From Medicago truncatula (lineage: Eukaryota > Streptophyta > Magnoliopsida > Fabales > Fabaceae), in the NCBI RefSeq assembly GCF_003473485.1, contig NC_053042.1, positions 39,026,762-39,090,761 on the forward strand: a DNA stretch of 64,000 nucleotides, written 5' to 3'. Position 1 is the stretch's first letter. Every line of letters starts with the position of its first letter. The position numbers and the translations under genes are program-made. The notes below the pieces were generated by a model, which saw only the letters and a program-made list of their open reading frames with translations, was not told where the DNA came from and did no database searches. Of this stretch, positions 21,946 to 34,251 are shown one piece after another.

Positions 21946-22508
21946 GGGAAAACACGTTCAAAAGATCCGTGTTGGTTTGTAAGATTAGTCAATAATACTT
22001 AAAGTCGTCTGAGATGTTACAAGTGGTATCAGAGCAGATCTCTCTCAGTACGATGTTGTTCGAGGACGAGCCAAGCAGAAGTTTGTGGGCATGTAATGCA
22101 CAAGACTAAAGAGGGCGGAAAGTGGTCGCCGGTGCCAATGCATGACAATGAGCGGAAAGTGGTCGCCGGTGCCAATGCATGACAATGGGCGATTCCCGAT
22201 AGCTTCTAGGTGAACCAAATTACATAAGAATGAGAGGGATCTTGAGTTCGTGAAGGGTATGCGACTCCATGGTTAAAGGGAGACTTAAAGAATTATTTTG
22301 TACTAGATATACCAACAAGATGCATTTTTTTGATAATTCATTCCATTAGAGCTCCACAGTTAAGCGTGTTTAACTTGGAGTAATTGTGTGATGGTGGCCA
22401 TCTGAAAATTTCTTGAAAAGAGTATGAGTGAGGACAAAATACGCGGGAAAGACTCGTATTGATTTGTGGGGTCAGTTGACAATACTTAAAGTTATCTACT
22501 TTGTTACA
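21946..22508 (+). mobile_element. TRIM-like miniature LTR retrotransposon
   Basis: Two short direct repeats, about 76 bp at 21946-22021 and 78 bp at 22431-22508, share tttgt, gtcaataatacttaaagt-like blocks and end in gttaca. Two bases after the first lies tggtatcagagc (22024-22035), which matches the initiator-methionine tRNA primer-binding site used by many plant copia and TRIM elements. The ~410-bp interior has no coding capacity and holds a 36-37-bp tandem duplication (gcggaaagtggtcgccggtg..., 22115-22151 and 22152-22187). A purine-rich stretch (aagggagacttaaag, near 22276) could be a polypurine tract. The LTRs are diverged by roughly a quarter, so it is old. Confidence 0.65.
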
Positions 22509-22574
22509 CATTTGATAAAAAAAAAAAAAAAAAACTTTAATCCATTTACCCTGAAATTGCATATACTGACTAAG

Positions 22575-22990
22575 AGGCCGTTTGTTATAGTTTTTTTTAA
22601 GAATTTAAAAAAAAAAATCAATTTAAAAAAGCAAAATCTAAAAAAAAAAATTATAATAGTTTAAAATGAATGAGAAATTGTTAAGAGTAGTTTATCAAAA
22701 GATATATATTTTTATAAAGGAGAGAGAAAATAAGAGTCATAAGATTGAGATAATTTTTAACAAAAAAATCTTTTTTTAAGGAAAAAAATCTATTTTATAT
22801 AGCTATATCTAAACAAAATAAATTATTATTTAAAAATGAAATTTTTATTATGATAAACAAACACAAAATATATTTTGACCATTTTATGAAATTTTTAAAA
22901 AATAATCTCTAAATTACCGAATATCAAAATTATTTTTTTTTAATCCAATAACAAAATCATAATTAAATACTAAATAACAAACGACATTCC
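22575..22990. mobile_element. MITE with ggccgtttgttat-type ends (~416 bp)
   Basis: The left end ggccgtttgttatagttttt pairs with the right end aaataacaaacgacattcc. The interior is very A/T rich with no coding sequence. Ends of this type are common in non-autonomous hAT-like elements; no clean 8-bp duplication was found. Confidence 0.5.
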
Positions 22991-23673
22991 AAAAACTGTA
23001 GCCCATAAGATTGCACGTGACACTATTCAATAAGAATGTTTGACTGTAATGATAATTTCCTTAAAAGTTACACATAATATGGTCATTGATAGGTTAAGAA
23101 AGTAAACAAATGCACGTTATAAAATTAAACTCTTTCATGGTAGTGTAAAGAAAAATACTTTGTCAATCAATTATAGTAATTCGATTATTAGAAATGTCTG
23201 ACTTTAACTATAATTTTAATTTATTAAAAATTACACATGAAATATATTGGGATTGGGAGTGGAAAAAATTTAACACAAAAAGTGTATGAAAATTGAAGTG
23301 GTTAAACTATTTCCTAGAGTGACTACATATATTGGGATTGTATTTACCAAGCTACTATGAATGATATGATATGATACTATATTTATATGTTTGTTTGTCC
23401 AAAAAAGACATCATAGAATGTTGTTCCAAGATGCACATATACTTTGATTCTGTAAAAATAATAAGCGAAGGAAACAAGATCCAATGGCAAGACCCATGTT
23501 TGGTGCATAAAAACAACCAAACCAATTCATTGATACCAATGTTTTTGTCAACTTGCACCAATCTTTGTGAATGAGACAACCATCAAATTTTATTAGTTAT
23601 TTTTTTGTAGTCCCAAAAAGGGGTACACTACAAAATGATGGCTAGAAGAAAAAACCAAAAACTTGAACAACAC
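22991..23673. other. 3' flank of the subtilase gene, no gene seen
   Basis: AT-rich. The overlapping 67- and 74-aa frames at 23355-23579 on opposite strands show no family features and probably lie in or beyond the 3' UTR. Confidence 0.4.
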
Positions 23674-25989
23674 TCATACAAAAGCACTTGGTGCCACTAC
23701 AATAGGACTCCTAACATTATGTGCACCACCACCTTGTTCAACCCAAACAATGTCACCAAATAACACATTTAATTCCTTCTTATTCTTCCTCTTATACTTT
23801 ACAACAAGAGAGTAACTTTGTTTCTCATTCTTAACACTAAATTCTAGCTTCTCAGGAACCACAGTAACAACACAACCCTTTGGTTTTGTCACCTTCACAT
23901 TGTAACTAGCAGCACCATCTCCAACATTTGTCACAGTCCTCACAAACTTCTGCTCAATTGACCTTGTTTTGTTAGCATATAAAGCAATAAAAGAAGGATA
24001 ATTAAGATCGGACGAAGGGTTATCGCAATTATATTTTTTCGATCTTGTAATAGTCAAGGTTTGACTATGCGTATAACCAAAATCACAAAGGAGATTAACA
24101 TAGTCTTGTGGTGTAGCATCATATATTAAACCAGGATCCAATGCTTTGTTAGGATCAATCTGACCAGCTCCCATAGCAAGAGGCGAAGCGAATTGAGATG
24201 GATTACCATTGTCCATAATCGGATTTTGCATGTTATCAAATGGATTAGCTGTTGTAACTATTGCTGATCTTATAGCAGCCGAACTCCAATCAGGCTTTGC
24301 GGCCTTTAACAAAGCCGCAACGCCTGATACATGAGGACATGACATTGATGTACCTGAAAGTAAATTGTAATTATTCGATAAAAAAATGTTTGTTCCGATT
24401 CTAGCTGATGATATAGTCGGAGCAAAAGCAGCTAGAACATAAGAACCAGGTGCCATAATGTCAGGCTTTAAGATTCTTGGATAGCTTTTTGAAGGACCTC
24501 TTGAACTGTAATAAGCAGCAGCTGGTGCTGGCTTTGTTCCAACGAATGTTTGTCGAAAATTGATGCTAGCAGTTGGAAATTTAACACTTTTTATGTACTT
24601 GATAAGTGCTTTTTTATCTTTTGGACTAATAACAATACTTGGAGAAAAAACTGTTCCTGTTTCAAGCAGTTTTGGATCTTCTGAGATAAAAACAGCACCA
24701 ACTACACCTGCCCAATTAACATAATTGATTTGGCTAAGAACTGAAACTGATTCCAATTCATCACAAACAATAATCCCTCTTGTTGCAGCTCCACTTAAAA
24801 GACTATATGAATCGCACGATGATAAAGTTTTGTTGTAAACAAGTTGAAGATTTTCAACTATAGCATTAGTAGCAGGAAACAAAGTCCAACCAACAATAGT
24901 TTCACCACTTCCCAGTTTCAAACTACCAAACGTGCGATCGATTGTACCAGCCGCAACGGTTATAACCCAAGGGATTCCATTGTGTAAAGTACTAAGATGT
25001 GGACCTTCATTTCCAGCAGAAGATGAAACAACCACATTTTTTTCCATTGCTGCAAATGAAGCTATTGCAACTGGATCTTCATAAAGTGGAACACTATTAA
25101 AACCTAATGAGATTGAGATAACATCAACATTATCATCAATAGCTTGATCCATTCCTGCAAGAACATCAGAAGCTAGACGACCTTCGTCCCAAAGTACTTT
25201 ATACATTGCAATTCTAGCTTTTGGTGCAATACCTCTAGCTACACCTTTTGCATAACCAAAGAAAGATGCATCTTTGACATAGTTTCCGGCTGCCGTTGAT
25301 GATGTGTGACTACCATGTCCTTGTGTGTCTCTAGCTGAGTTCATACTGATTTTGACATTTGGTTTTGATGCAATCACACCTTTGTTGAAATATCTAGCTC
25401 CAATTAATTTCAAGTTACACATAGAAGTGTTGAAATCTTGTCCTGCTTGACATTTTCCTTTCCATTTTGTTGGGATGTTTTTCGACATGCCATCGTCTTT
25501 AAAGCTTTCACTTTCAGGCCAAACACCACTGTCAATAACACCAACAATAACATTTTCTCCTAAATTTGATGCATTCCATAGTCCTTTGGAAGGGTCTAAT
25601 GAAAGAAACTCAAAGGTGTGTGTTGTGTCTATTGTTGCTGTTCTGTCAGGGTAAGCTGTGACAAAACCATGAGATTTTTTGAGGTTGTCTAACTCTTTTG
25701 GTGATAAGACTGCACTGAATCCATGCATGGCATGATTGTAGGTGTACACCAATTTCTTTGATGGATGAACATGATCATCACTTTGTGTTGTTGTGGAATG
25801 AAGGGTGGATTCATACCAATTATGATGGCTTGTGAAAACTTGAGGCATGAGAGATTTGTCCATGTGGACTATGTAGGTGGAGGAAGTTTCATCTTTGGCA
25901 TGGAGAGGGAGTAAAAGAAAAGGAGTGATAATTAGGAACACTAATGGAAGCGAAACATTAAAGTTAGGCTCCATTATGCAGCTAAACAA
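23674..25989 (-). CDS. Subtilisin-like serine protease (plant subtilase, SBT1-like)
   Basis: Secreted S8A serine endoprotease, one exon, 771 aa. Translation could also start at the in-frame Met6 (25974), which directly precedes the signal peptide. A hydrophobic signal segment (LPLVFLIITPFLLLPLHA) is followed by an I9 propeptide (TYIVHMDKSLMP). The catalytic centre is complete: Asp153 in GVIDSGVWPES, His225 in GHGSHTSSTAAG, oxyanion Asn327 in SSAGNEGP and Ser548 in SGTSMSCPHVSG. A protease-associated insertion lies between His and Ser, and a fibronectin-III-like C-terminal domain begins near residue 665 (NYPSF, VRTVTNVG). The absence of introns and the length of about 770 aa are typical of plant SBT1 proteins. 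Members act in the apoplast on development or defence substrates; the substrate here is unknown. No damage is seen. The neighbours are unrelated. Confidence 0.95.
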   Translation of the reverse strand: MFSCIMEPNFNVSLPLVFLIITPFLLLPLHAKDETSSTYIVHMDKSLMPQVFTSHHNWYESTLHSTTTQSDDHVHPSKKLVYTYNHAMHGFSAVLSPKELDNLKKSHGFVTAYPDRTATIDTTHTFEFLSLDPSKGLWNASNLGENVIVGVIDSGVWPESESFKDDGMSKNIPTKWKGKCQAGQDFNTSMCNLKLIGARYFNKGVIASKPNVKISMNSARDTQGHGSHTSSTAAGNYVKDASFFGYAKGVARGIAPKARIAMYKVLWDEGRLASDVLAGMDQAIDDNVDVISISLGFNSVPLYEDPVAIASFAAMEKNVVVSSSAGNEGPHLSTLHNGIPWVITVAAGTIDRTFGSLKLGSGETIVGWTLFPATNAIVENLQLVYNKTLSSCDSYSLLSGAATRGIIVCDELESVSVLSQINYVNWAGVVGAVFISEDPKLLETGTVFSPSIVISPKDKKALIKYIKSVKFPTASINFRQTFVGTKPAPAAAYYSSRGPSKSYPRILKPDIMAPGSYVLAAFAPTISSARIGTNIFLSNNYNLLSGTSMSCPHVSGVAALLKAAKPDWSSAAIRSAIVTTANPFDNMQNPIMDNGNPSQFASPLAMGAGQIDPNKALDPGLIYDATPQDYVNLLCDFGYTHSQTLTITRSKKYNCDNPSSDLNYPSFIALYANKTRSIEQKFVRTVTNVGDGAASYNVKVTKPKGCVVTVVPEKLEFSVKNEKQSYSLVVKYKRKNKKELNVLFGDIVWVEQGGGAHNVRSPIVVAPSAFV

Positions 25990-26030
25990 GAATGATTGGT
26001 TTGGCTTTGAAATACAAGCAGCTTAGTGGT

Positions 26031-26038
26031 TTATATAG
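26031..26038 (-). promoter_or_regulatory. TATA box of the subtilase gene
   Basis: On the minus strand the sequence reads ttctatataaaccac. The TATATAA core lies about 42-50 bp before the first ATG, so a start about 30 bp downstream would leave a very short 5' UTR. Confidence 0.6.
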
Positions 26039-27930
26039 AAATATGTTTCATGGACACCCCTTTTACATACACACGCGACACATGGTTAATCATATACAAA
26101 AATATAGTTAATTGAGTTGGATAGATATTTAATTCAATTTACGTTGAAAATTGTCGTTAAATTTCATATAGCTTAGTTAACTATAATTTTAGTTGTGAAT
26201 TGAATTAACCGTCTACTCTAGTTATTCAACAACATTTTTTAACATGATTAACAAGGTGTATTGAGTGGATGTACAAATAATGTCTGTCTATATATCATTA
26301 TTGTTTGTCTAGGGAATAAGCTTTCTCTTGTCTTCCTAAGAAGATTTTACTTTTATTACTTTATAGGTGCAAGGTATATGTAGGCTTTGCCGATAAAATA
26401 TCTTTTTGGCATGATTCAAATATTCTTTTCGTGTAATTGCAGATATTAATCCTTTGAGTCGAGTATGACCATAATAGATGACGAAACTCTATCAAAATAT
26501 TTAGCATTGTTGCATTCCTATGACTAGATTCAAACACATAACCTTCTAAAAAAAATTGTTGACTATATTGTAATTTTTTTTTTTGAGGAAATCTTGTAAA
26601 AAAAATTGTAAACTAATTTCAAATTGGCATAAATAAGTTTAAGAGGGGGCATATAAGCTTAACTTATCTGATGATAGCACTGCACTGGCTGTAGATCAAA
26701 CTCTTGTCAAACTTTAGCAGACATACCGTAAATAATCGATAAGGTGAAAGGACCGAGACAACAAGGAGAACAAATATATTTTGTTAAAAAAAAAAAAGAA
26801 CAAATATATGTTTTTTTTCCCTAACAAAATACTATTCCTAACATAATTATGTAGTGGACCGTAACCGAGTAAAGTAAAATAAAAGAATTTTTTTTTTTTT
26901 TTATATATAATAATGATCTGGGGAGGGTAATTGTGAGAGGATCTTAAACTCTTTCATTTGTGGTTAGCAATAGTTGTAATATTCTTTAGCTTAATCAAAT
27001 CAGCTCTATTAATCAACTTTTTAGTATTGATGCTCTTGCATAGTTGCACATACTGGATTTCCACTTCCAGTAAATAGAATAAAAATGCATAAGTTTAGTT
27101 CCCTAAAAAAATGCATACAGCATTAGTATATCATTAACTGGCATTTGTAACTTCAAACTTCGTAAATATCAAATTTAGAATACAGTGTAGTATATCTTTC
27201 GTACTCCTTATGTTCTTATTAGAAGGACAATAACATATTCACTTTTGAATTAAACAAGCCGGCCAAGAATTTGTGAAGTTTTCTATTTTTGTTCCTTAAA
27301 AAAAAAAAGTTTTCTATTTTTGTAAATATAAAAAAGAATTAGTAGTAATATGCAACTAGTATCCTCCGAGAGGTATGAGTAAATACATAAGTTAGTTGCT
27401 AGACTTACACATTTTAAACGTGGATAATATTTTAAAATGACTCGTAAACTTGTAAAATGCATATCAAATTAGTCTCTCTATCCGAATTTGTTATCAAATG
27501 TGTCCATAAAATTATGCACTTAATTGTTAATGAGATGAATTTAATTAACATTTTACAATTTCATATGTCACTTTGAAACATTGTTAATTGTTAATATAAA
27601 GAAGACAAACAACACACATTTTTCAACATATTATACACTCTTTTATTGGTTAAACTCGGGGACTGATCCATTTAGCCCATTATGTGGGTGTGTGCCTGCA
27701 CTATGTTTTGAGGAAATTTTTCTGAGTGGTAGAACATGCTACCTGTTAATATAAATTATTTATCTAATATAATTATGATGTATTTTTATACTTTTAAATA
27801 TAAAATAGTGTGTGTATACAGTGCCTTCACTATTTAAAATTTCTGGATCCATCCCTGATTAAACTTTATATGGATTTCACCAAATAATGTAGATTTCATA
27901 TGAATTTGGTATGACTAATAAAATAGTGTA
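26039..27930. other. Intergenic between subtilase and PP2-B array, no gene seen
   Basis: AT-rich with long A/T runs. The segment 26250-26375 is a dispersed repeat copy related to 366-484. No coding sequence is supported. Confidence 0.5.
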
Positions 27931-28070
27931 TTGAAAAGTGGGTTAAACAATGTATTTCTAACGTTATTCTTGTTAATATATAGAAAATAAGATTGATAAA
28001 TTGAAAAGTGGGTTAAACAATGTATTTCTAACTTTATTCTTGTTAATATATAGAAAATAAGATTGGTAAA
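27931..28070. repeat. 70-bp tandem duplication
   Basis: Units 27931-28000 and 28001-28070 start with ttgaaaagtgggttaaacaa and are nearly identical (two or so mismatches, e.g. acgttatt/actttatt), so the duplication is recent. Confidence 0.95.
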
Positions 28071-29174
28071 CTTCTGCAATTTCAAAGATCAAATTGAGTT
28101 TTAACTTGCATATATTATATTGGCAGCCGCAACAATGACTACGCAGTCTCTTTCCAGATTATGAATATTGCATTCATTTTTGGAAGAGATACAACACAAG
28201 GAAAGGGGAGATAGGTGGTACACAACCAAGTATAGTCTCTTTACAGTATTCAAAAAACATATATAAACCTTTAAAAAAAACTAATTAAAGAATCCATGCT
28301 ACGTACTTCTTTAGCACCAAAAAAACAAAATGAAATGCAAGCTACGTTAATCCTTTTTTGAACAAGTTAATCCAACCATATTTAAACTCAAGTGTTTTTT
28401 CTGGTACACATAATATTACGTACAAAACAAGTGTTTCTCGTGTTAATTTTTTTTGGACTCATCTTGTGTTGAAATTATCAAATCCCTTTCCAGTGGCATT
28501 AAACAAAGTATTTCTATTTTTTTATTGCCGACAGCATATTAATTGATTTTTGTTCATTTAGTTGTTGTTGAGAATAATGTAGGCATGCATTTGCCTTGAA
28601 ATGAAATATTTTATTTTGTTATTCCATGGTGAATTTTACACACACATACACATACACATACACATACACACTGTATGTAACGCCAAAAGTATCTCCAATA
28701 TGAAACTTATCTAATTTGGGCAAAGCAACAAGATATCGGCAATCGAAAATCAATGGAAGATCCCTATCGGCCCGCAGCAAACACCAAAACAATGGTATAT
28801 GCCAAAAAAGTTGTCAGCTTTGAACAACAACTATTTAAGATCATCCACAAAGTTCCTCATTTTAAGGGATTGAATCATCACCGGTGATTTGAGGATCTAC
28901 GAAAATCAGAGTGTGTGTTTTCATAGCCATGATTCTTTATAGGCAAATCAAATTTTTTACTTCATAGAGAGAGTGGTTATGTTGTTGAACCGATGAAACA
29001 TCCACCTTTATAGATTGGTCTAGTTAACACAATTTATTATACAAACAAGTGATATTTTACAAGTTTTTATCGTAAAATCATTTATATGATAATACTCAAT
29101 TTTGCTGGTGAGTTTAAAAAAATACACAAAATTTTATTTTATCATGATGCCATATTAAAAAAGGATTAAATTAA
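28071..29174. repeat. Intergenic with a (CACATA)n microsatellite
   Basis: A short run of cacata units lies at 28637-28671. The rest is AT-rich with no supported gene; the 62-aa frame at 28358-28546 has no family features. Confidence 0.5.
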
Positions 29175-29640
29175 AGACTAAAGACTCATTTTGATCACTC
29201 ATAATTTTCCAACAATCCAATTTAGTCTCTTACAAAAGTAATACTCAAATTAGTTCCTTAGAGTTTTTATTTTTTTATTGCGGAAAGAAACTCAAAATAG
29301 TTCCTTAGATTGTTATACAAAGGACATTTTGTTGACAAATTATATATAAGGACAAATCAGTCTCTATTAATTTTGACTAATATTTGATTGGTTGATTGTT
29401 GATGTGTCAATTTCAATTACTTCGATTCTAAGTTAGCAATTAAAATTGATATGTCATCCCTTTAACCTAACATATCGGCAATCAACAAGGCAAATCTGGA
29501 TCAAAATTAAAAGAGGAGATTAATTTGTACCGTGTACAAAATTGTAAGAACCTAATACCTAATTTGAGTATTGCTCTTTGCGAGAGAGAGTAACTTGGAT
29601 CATTCAAAAACTGTGAGAGGATAAAATGAAAAAAGTGACA
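29175..29640. mobile_element. Diverged foldback MITE (~465 bp)
   Basis: The left arm contains aatccaatttagtctcttac and gtaatactcaaattagt. The right arm contains ctaatttgagtattgctc and gagagtaacttggatc, which are its inverted counterparts. Internal blocks aattgatatgtcatc and gatgtgtcaattt also pair. Confidence 0.55.
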
Positions 29641-29900
29641 AATTTTTTCATTGAACAATGGTAACCTTGACTTTTATATGGCCTAATGGAAAATGGTATC
29701 TCTCTCATGGTTGCTTTTATCAAACTTATTGGGTTAAATTTTGCCTTTGAAAAATCAAAATTGGGATATCATTAGTTTGTATGTGTTGAGTTTGGTACGG
29801 CAGCTTCTTGCTGTAGAATAGGTCTAGCTTGATCACTAATGTAGTGTTTGCAGTGTTTTGATTTCCAAATTCTATAGTGCTAAATTCTAATAGAGTTGTC

Positions 29901-30005
29901 CCCGTTAACATAGCTTAGTTGATAGTGACAATACATTATAATATACAATGATTGAAGTTCGAACTCCAAACATCCCACTTATTTATCTTAAAAGGTGAAT
30001 TCTAG
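29901..30005 (+). mobile_element. tRNA-derived SINE copy
   Basis: An A-box-like tagcttagttgatagtg is followed 35-40 bp later by a B-box-like agttcgaactcc, and then by a tail (ccacttatttatcttaaaag) typical of legume SINEs. It has diverged, and a target duplication is not clear (aattcta occurs on both sides). Confidence 0.55.
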
Positions 30006-31998
30006 CTAAAAGATACTAAAAATAACTGATGCAGTAATGCTTGCTGATAGTTATCAATTATTTCCTTCAGAATCATTTCTTAGAAACAAATAGGTTTTAG
30101 AAAGGGCTGGTACGGATGTCTGCTTTTGTTTTTATTGCATCATGTTGGATACTTTGGAGCCAATATAATTTTGAAGTATGATATTAGAAAAGGGTTTTAA
30201 AACTATTTGTGATAGTTTTTATAGCTTTTGGCTTTGATCCTAAGTTTGTCATTGGGCGTTTCTCATTCTACAGTCAACAAAACTACCGCTCTCAATTAAT
30301 GGAGATGTAATTGGTGTTTTCAATGTTTTGCAACTCGACAGTTTACCTCAATTCGTTTTGTGTATGAGTTTACCTAAAATTAAAATGATCCAAAATTTAT
30401 GATATGCATGACATATATAAGCTAATATAATATTGTAAATAAGTTAATAGTGCAAAATATGATTTAATTACAAAGGCAAATTATAGCAAACTACCATAAT
30501 AAAATGTTATGCTCAACTTAGCATCAAAATACAAAAATTCACGCACAAAATCATAAGTCTCTTAAGTTTTAGTCACCCATAAAACCATCCAAAAAAAGCA
30601 AGTTTCACAAGTTCATAATGTTGTTAATAAAACTATCTAAAAATTAAATTAGTGAATTTCTTCAAAAGGTCAACAAACACCACCAACGTAACCCTAACCG
30701 GCGTCGCAATCACCGACGTCGAAATCTGAATTTCCACCGTCGGAATCGCAACCCTCACTGGTATGCGCTCCTCTGTTCATGGATTTATTCGGTAAACGTT
30801 TAAGTATTTGGGCTTGTAGAAAAGGGATTGGGTTATGAAAATAATGGGCCTAAAAAAAGGGCCAATTTTATTTTTTATTTTTTTTAGACGTAAACTCATA
30901 AAACTCAGTCGAGTTTATCGAGTGTTAACTCGGTCAAACTCGTCAATCCTTCCGATTTTATCAGAAATCGAGTTTACCTCTGAATTAACACGATTTTGGT
31001 ACCTAAAAACATAAATTTGATAAACTCGGAGTGTTAAACACTCGATTTGCGGACCATTGGGTGTTATCTCTTGTAAAAACAGTAGTTATGACAGAGAAAC
31101 CTTTATTCTCCTCTTTTTTCTTAGAGGAAAATGTCTTTGACAAGAAGCATTCTCCTTTAAATGAACACAACTACACAAGTGAGTTGCAGCCTATGTCTAA
31201 CAGGAATCAATACTCCTCCTAGATATGTTCTGCGATAGGCTAACAGGAATCAATACTCCTCTTAGACATGTTCTGTTCCGTATGTAGATAACATCATGAT
31301 TTTTGTGAAAGCACTCAAGAGTGACCTGAAAAACTTACGTAAATTGTACAGGAAAGCTTCTGGTTAGTAACTCTAATTCAGTATTAAAAAATAAATATTC
31401 TATGCATGCTCTATATCTCTTAGAAAAGTTGTTGAATTTCATCTAGTCTAGTCACTTGAACAAATGGATCAACCTCACAATCTCATGAAGCATTATCATA
31501 GTGACAATAATCATCTAAAGTTGATCAATTTTAAACATTTACAAATTACAATAGCACCACATATATTTGCTAACAAGAATTTTGCATAAGGCTTCACTCA
31601 ACGGGCTCATTAAGCCAAAACAAAAGGTAAATAATTTAAATTTCCTGCCAACTGATATGATAAAAGATGAATGATATTACTTGAAAATCAATCTTGCACA
31701 GAAAGAATGAAAAATATTACTCTATAGTTTATTGTAATTTATTAATTTAAATCAATATGACTAGGGAAAAAAAGTTACAAACAACATCATCACTCCCAAT
31801 TCCTATTGATTGGAGATGCTAATGTTGTCAGCATTAACTGCATTTAGGAAGAAACATACTCTTAATAGGAAGATCTACAAGCATAAGCATGAATTTGTCT
31901 ATGTTTGGCTTTGCACCGCACGTTAAAGTCGGTGTTTGACCAGCAGTGAAGGTAACTAGATGCAATCCAAACATGTTAACATAGTTTTAGTCATTCAT
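30006..31998. repeat. Duplicated 3' flank of PP2-B copy A with an inserted repeat
   Basis: 30020-30290 and 31010-31980 match the 3' flank of gene B (34760-35950), which shows that the flank was duplicated with the gene. The block 30300-31000 is absent from B; its part 30340-30670 matches the complement of 47260-47530. Within the flank a 43-bp unit (taacaggaatcaatactcct...) is duplicated at 31198-31240 and 31241-31275, but is single in the B flank. The 63-aa frame at 31031 is not supported as a gene. Confidence 0.6.
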
Positions 31999-32732
31999 TC
32001 AACATGATTTAGGCTTAGACCTTATTTCAATTCCTTGAACAACAAGACCACCCTTCCAACCACCACCTTTGACCTCACAAACACCTATCTCCACCTCCTT
32101 ATCATTTCCTCCTTCATTGAAGAACTCTCCCAATTCCATCTCCAACCACCCATCTGCTCTCTCCTTCGGATGCTTCTGCATATCATCTACACTTTCTATT
32201 GGTTCTACTAGTGGTCGAAGTCGAGTGAATATCCCAGTAGTACGGAAGCGATGAACAATCTGGTATCTTAGCCTTCGTCCTCTTTCCACATCCAAGAATA
32301 CATTTCGCTCCACAGTATCACCTCCAGCAATGACAATGGAGGCTTCACATGGCTGATACTCAAATCCATAGGTTCCAGAAGCACTCGACTTAAATACAAG
32401 GTATGCTCCGTACAAAGTCTTTGGAGATAACATGATCGTGTTGATCCAGCCCCGGATTTCGAACCAACACACGCTTACGAGTTCAGCCACCTCAGAAAAC
32501 CTGAATTTTTTGAATCGATTAGATTTTGTTCAATTACCATTGAAAATTTGAAATATATAGGTAACAAATTAAAGAATAAATCGCCAAATTTAGTTATTGA
32601 AACTATAGCACTGGTCAATTTAGTGACTAAGAAGTAATCTCTAGAATAAAATCATCAATCACATTAGTCTTGAAGGACAATTTTCTTACAAATTTGATTG
32701 ATCTTAATGTACTAATAAGCATGGATCAATTT

Positions 32733-32960
32733 AGGCCGTGTTTAGATAAACACCTAAACACCTTAATTAAACGTTTATAGTATTATAAACATACATGCTT
32801 ATATATAAAGCAAATATAAAATAGAATCAAACAATTTTCGTTTAAGTTATAAGCTGTTTTCATAAGTTATTATGGAGAACTTATGAAAATAAGCTGAAAA
32901 CAGCTTATGGGCATATATATCATAAAAAAAAAATTAAAAAAATAAAAAATAAAAAAATTA
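32733..32960. mobile_element. MITE-like insertion in intron 2 of copy A
   Basis: This block, starting aggccgtgtttagataaaca, is absent from the same intron of gene B, where the flanks are joined. It contains an inner hairpin (agttataagctgttttcata and its inverted partner around 32890). The ends resemble hAT-like MITEs (ggccgtgttt), but the right boundary is blurred by A tracts. Confidence 0.5.
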
Positions 32961-33527
32961 TAAGCTATCCTACATCATATCACAAATACTTCTGAGTACT
33001 TTTTTTGGTAGACAAACTCAAATAAGTCAATCCAAACATAAGTGAAGCATATGAAAAAGTTTTCAAAACTAAATTGATCTATACCTACATAATTTAATAT
33101 GATTGAATACATGAAAATGATTAATATGATCTAATATTTTAAATTTCATAAATCATTTCATAATTTTGTTAATTTCACAACTGAAATTAACCAATACCTA
33201 CAACTACAAGAATAAATCAATGATTAACTCTTATTTAAAAAAAAAATCAATGATTAACTCTTCGTAATTAAACTTTGATTATTATTATTTATTACCTTGA
33301 ATCTGGAACAGAAGTCCACTTCCAATACCTCAGAGTATCTCCCCAAACAATAAACAAACTCCTCGCTGATAACATATAGCATTTCTTCCCATCAACTTTA
33401 TCCAATTGAAAGCTCTAATTCCACATAAAACAATAAACCATGAATTAGCTAAGAAAATTCACATTAACATACACACCTAAACATATTTTCGCTACTAACG
33501 GTAATAAAAACGACAAATCTATATAGG

Positions 33528-34251
33528 CTGTGTTTGGTAACATAAAAAAGCTAGCTTATAGCTTGTTGGACTAGCTTATAAGTTTGTTTTGATAAAATGA
33601 GATGTGTTTGATAAAAAGCTTTTCTCAATAGCTTATAGCGTTTTTTAAGAAGCTAATCCAAGTAGCTTTTTAGCTTATAACTTATAGCTTTTTATACTTT
33701 CTTCCCATTTTAACCTTTTCTTAATTTTATTTTATTTTATTATAATAAAAAAAACTACCCACTATCTTCTTAAACTAACTACATTTACCATGTATGGCTT
33801 TTTAAATTTTCTTATCCACTTTTTTGTTTTTTTTTACTTTGCTTATAATTTATATAATATATAATTTTATATAAAATTTATAATAGTGAAGCAAGTTTAG
33901 TTAAATAAAATTCATAAAAATAAAATAAAAATTGTTAAATAAAAAAATTCGATTGAATTTATAAATACATTTATTATTTTGGAAATGAAAATAATTTAAA
34001 ATATATTTAAATATTTAAAAATAAACGTGTTAAGTAATAAAAATTATATATATGATATTAAAAAAAATTAAACAAGCATTACTTTTATGTCATTTTATAT
34101 TTATAGTCACTTCAACAGCTAATTTTACCAAACACTTTTAATTTTAATCAGCTAACTTTTCAGCTATTAACCATCAGCTATAAGCTAGCTTTTCAGCTAC
34201 CAGCTAACTTATCAGCTAGCTTATAGCTTTTTTTTACCAAACACACCCATA
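33528..34251. mobile_element. hAT-like non-autonomous element in intron 1 of copy A (~720 bp)
   Basis: The left end ggctgtgtttggtaacataa and the right end ttaccaaacacaccc are inverted. Sub-terminal gctagcttatagctt blocks repeat in both orientations at both ends, as in hAT elements. Gene B lacks it at the same intron position. The target duplication is not clean. Confidence 0.7.
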
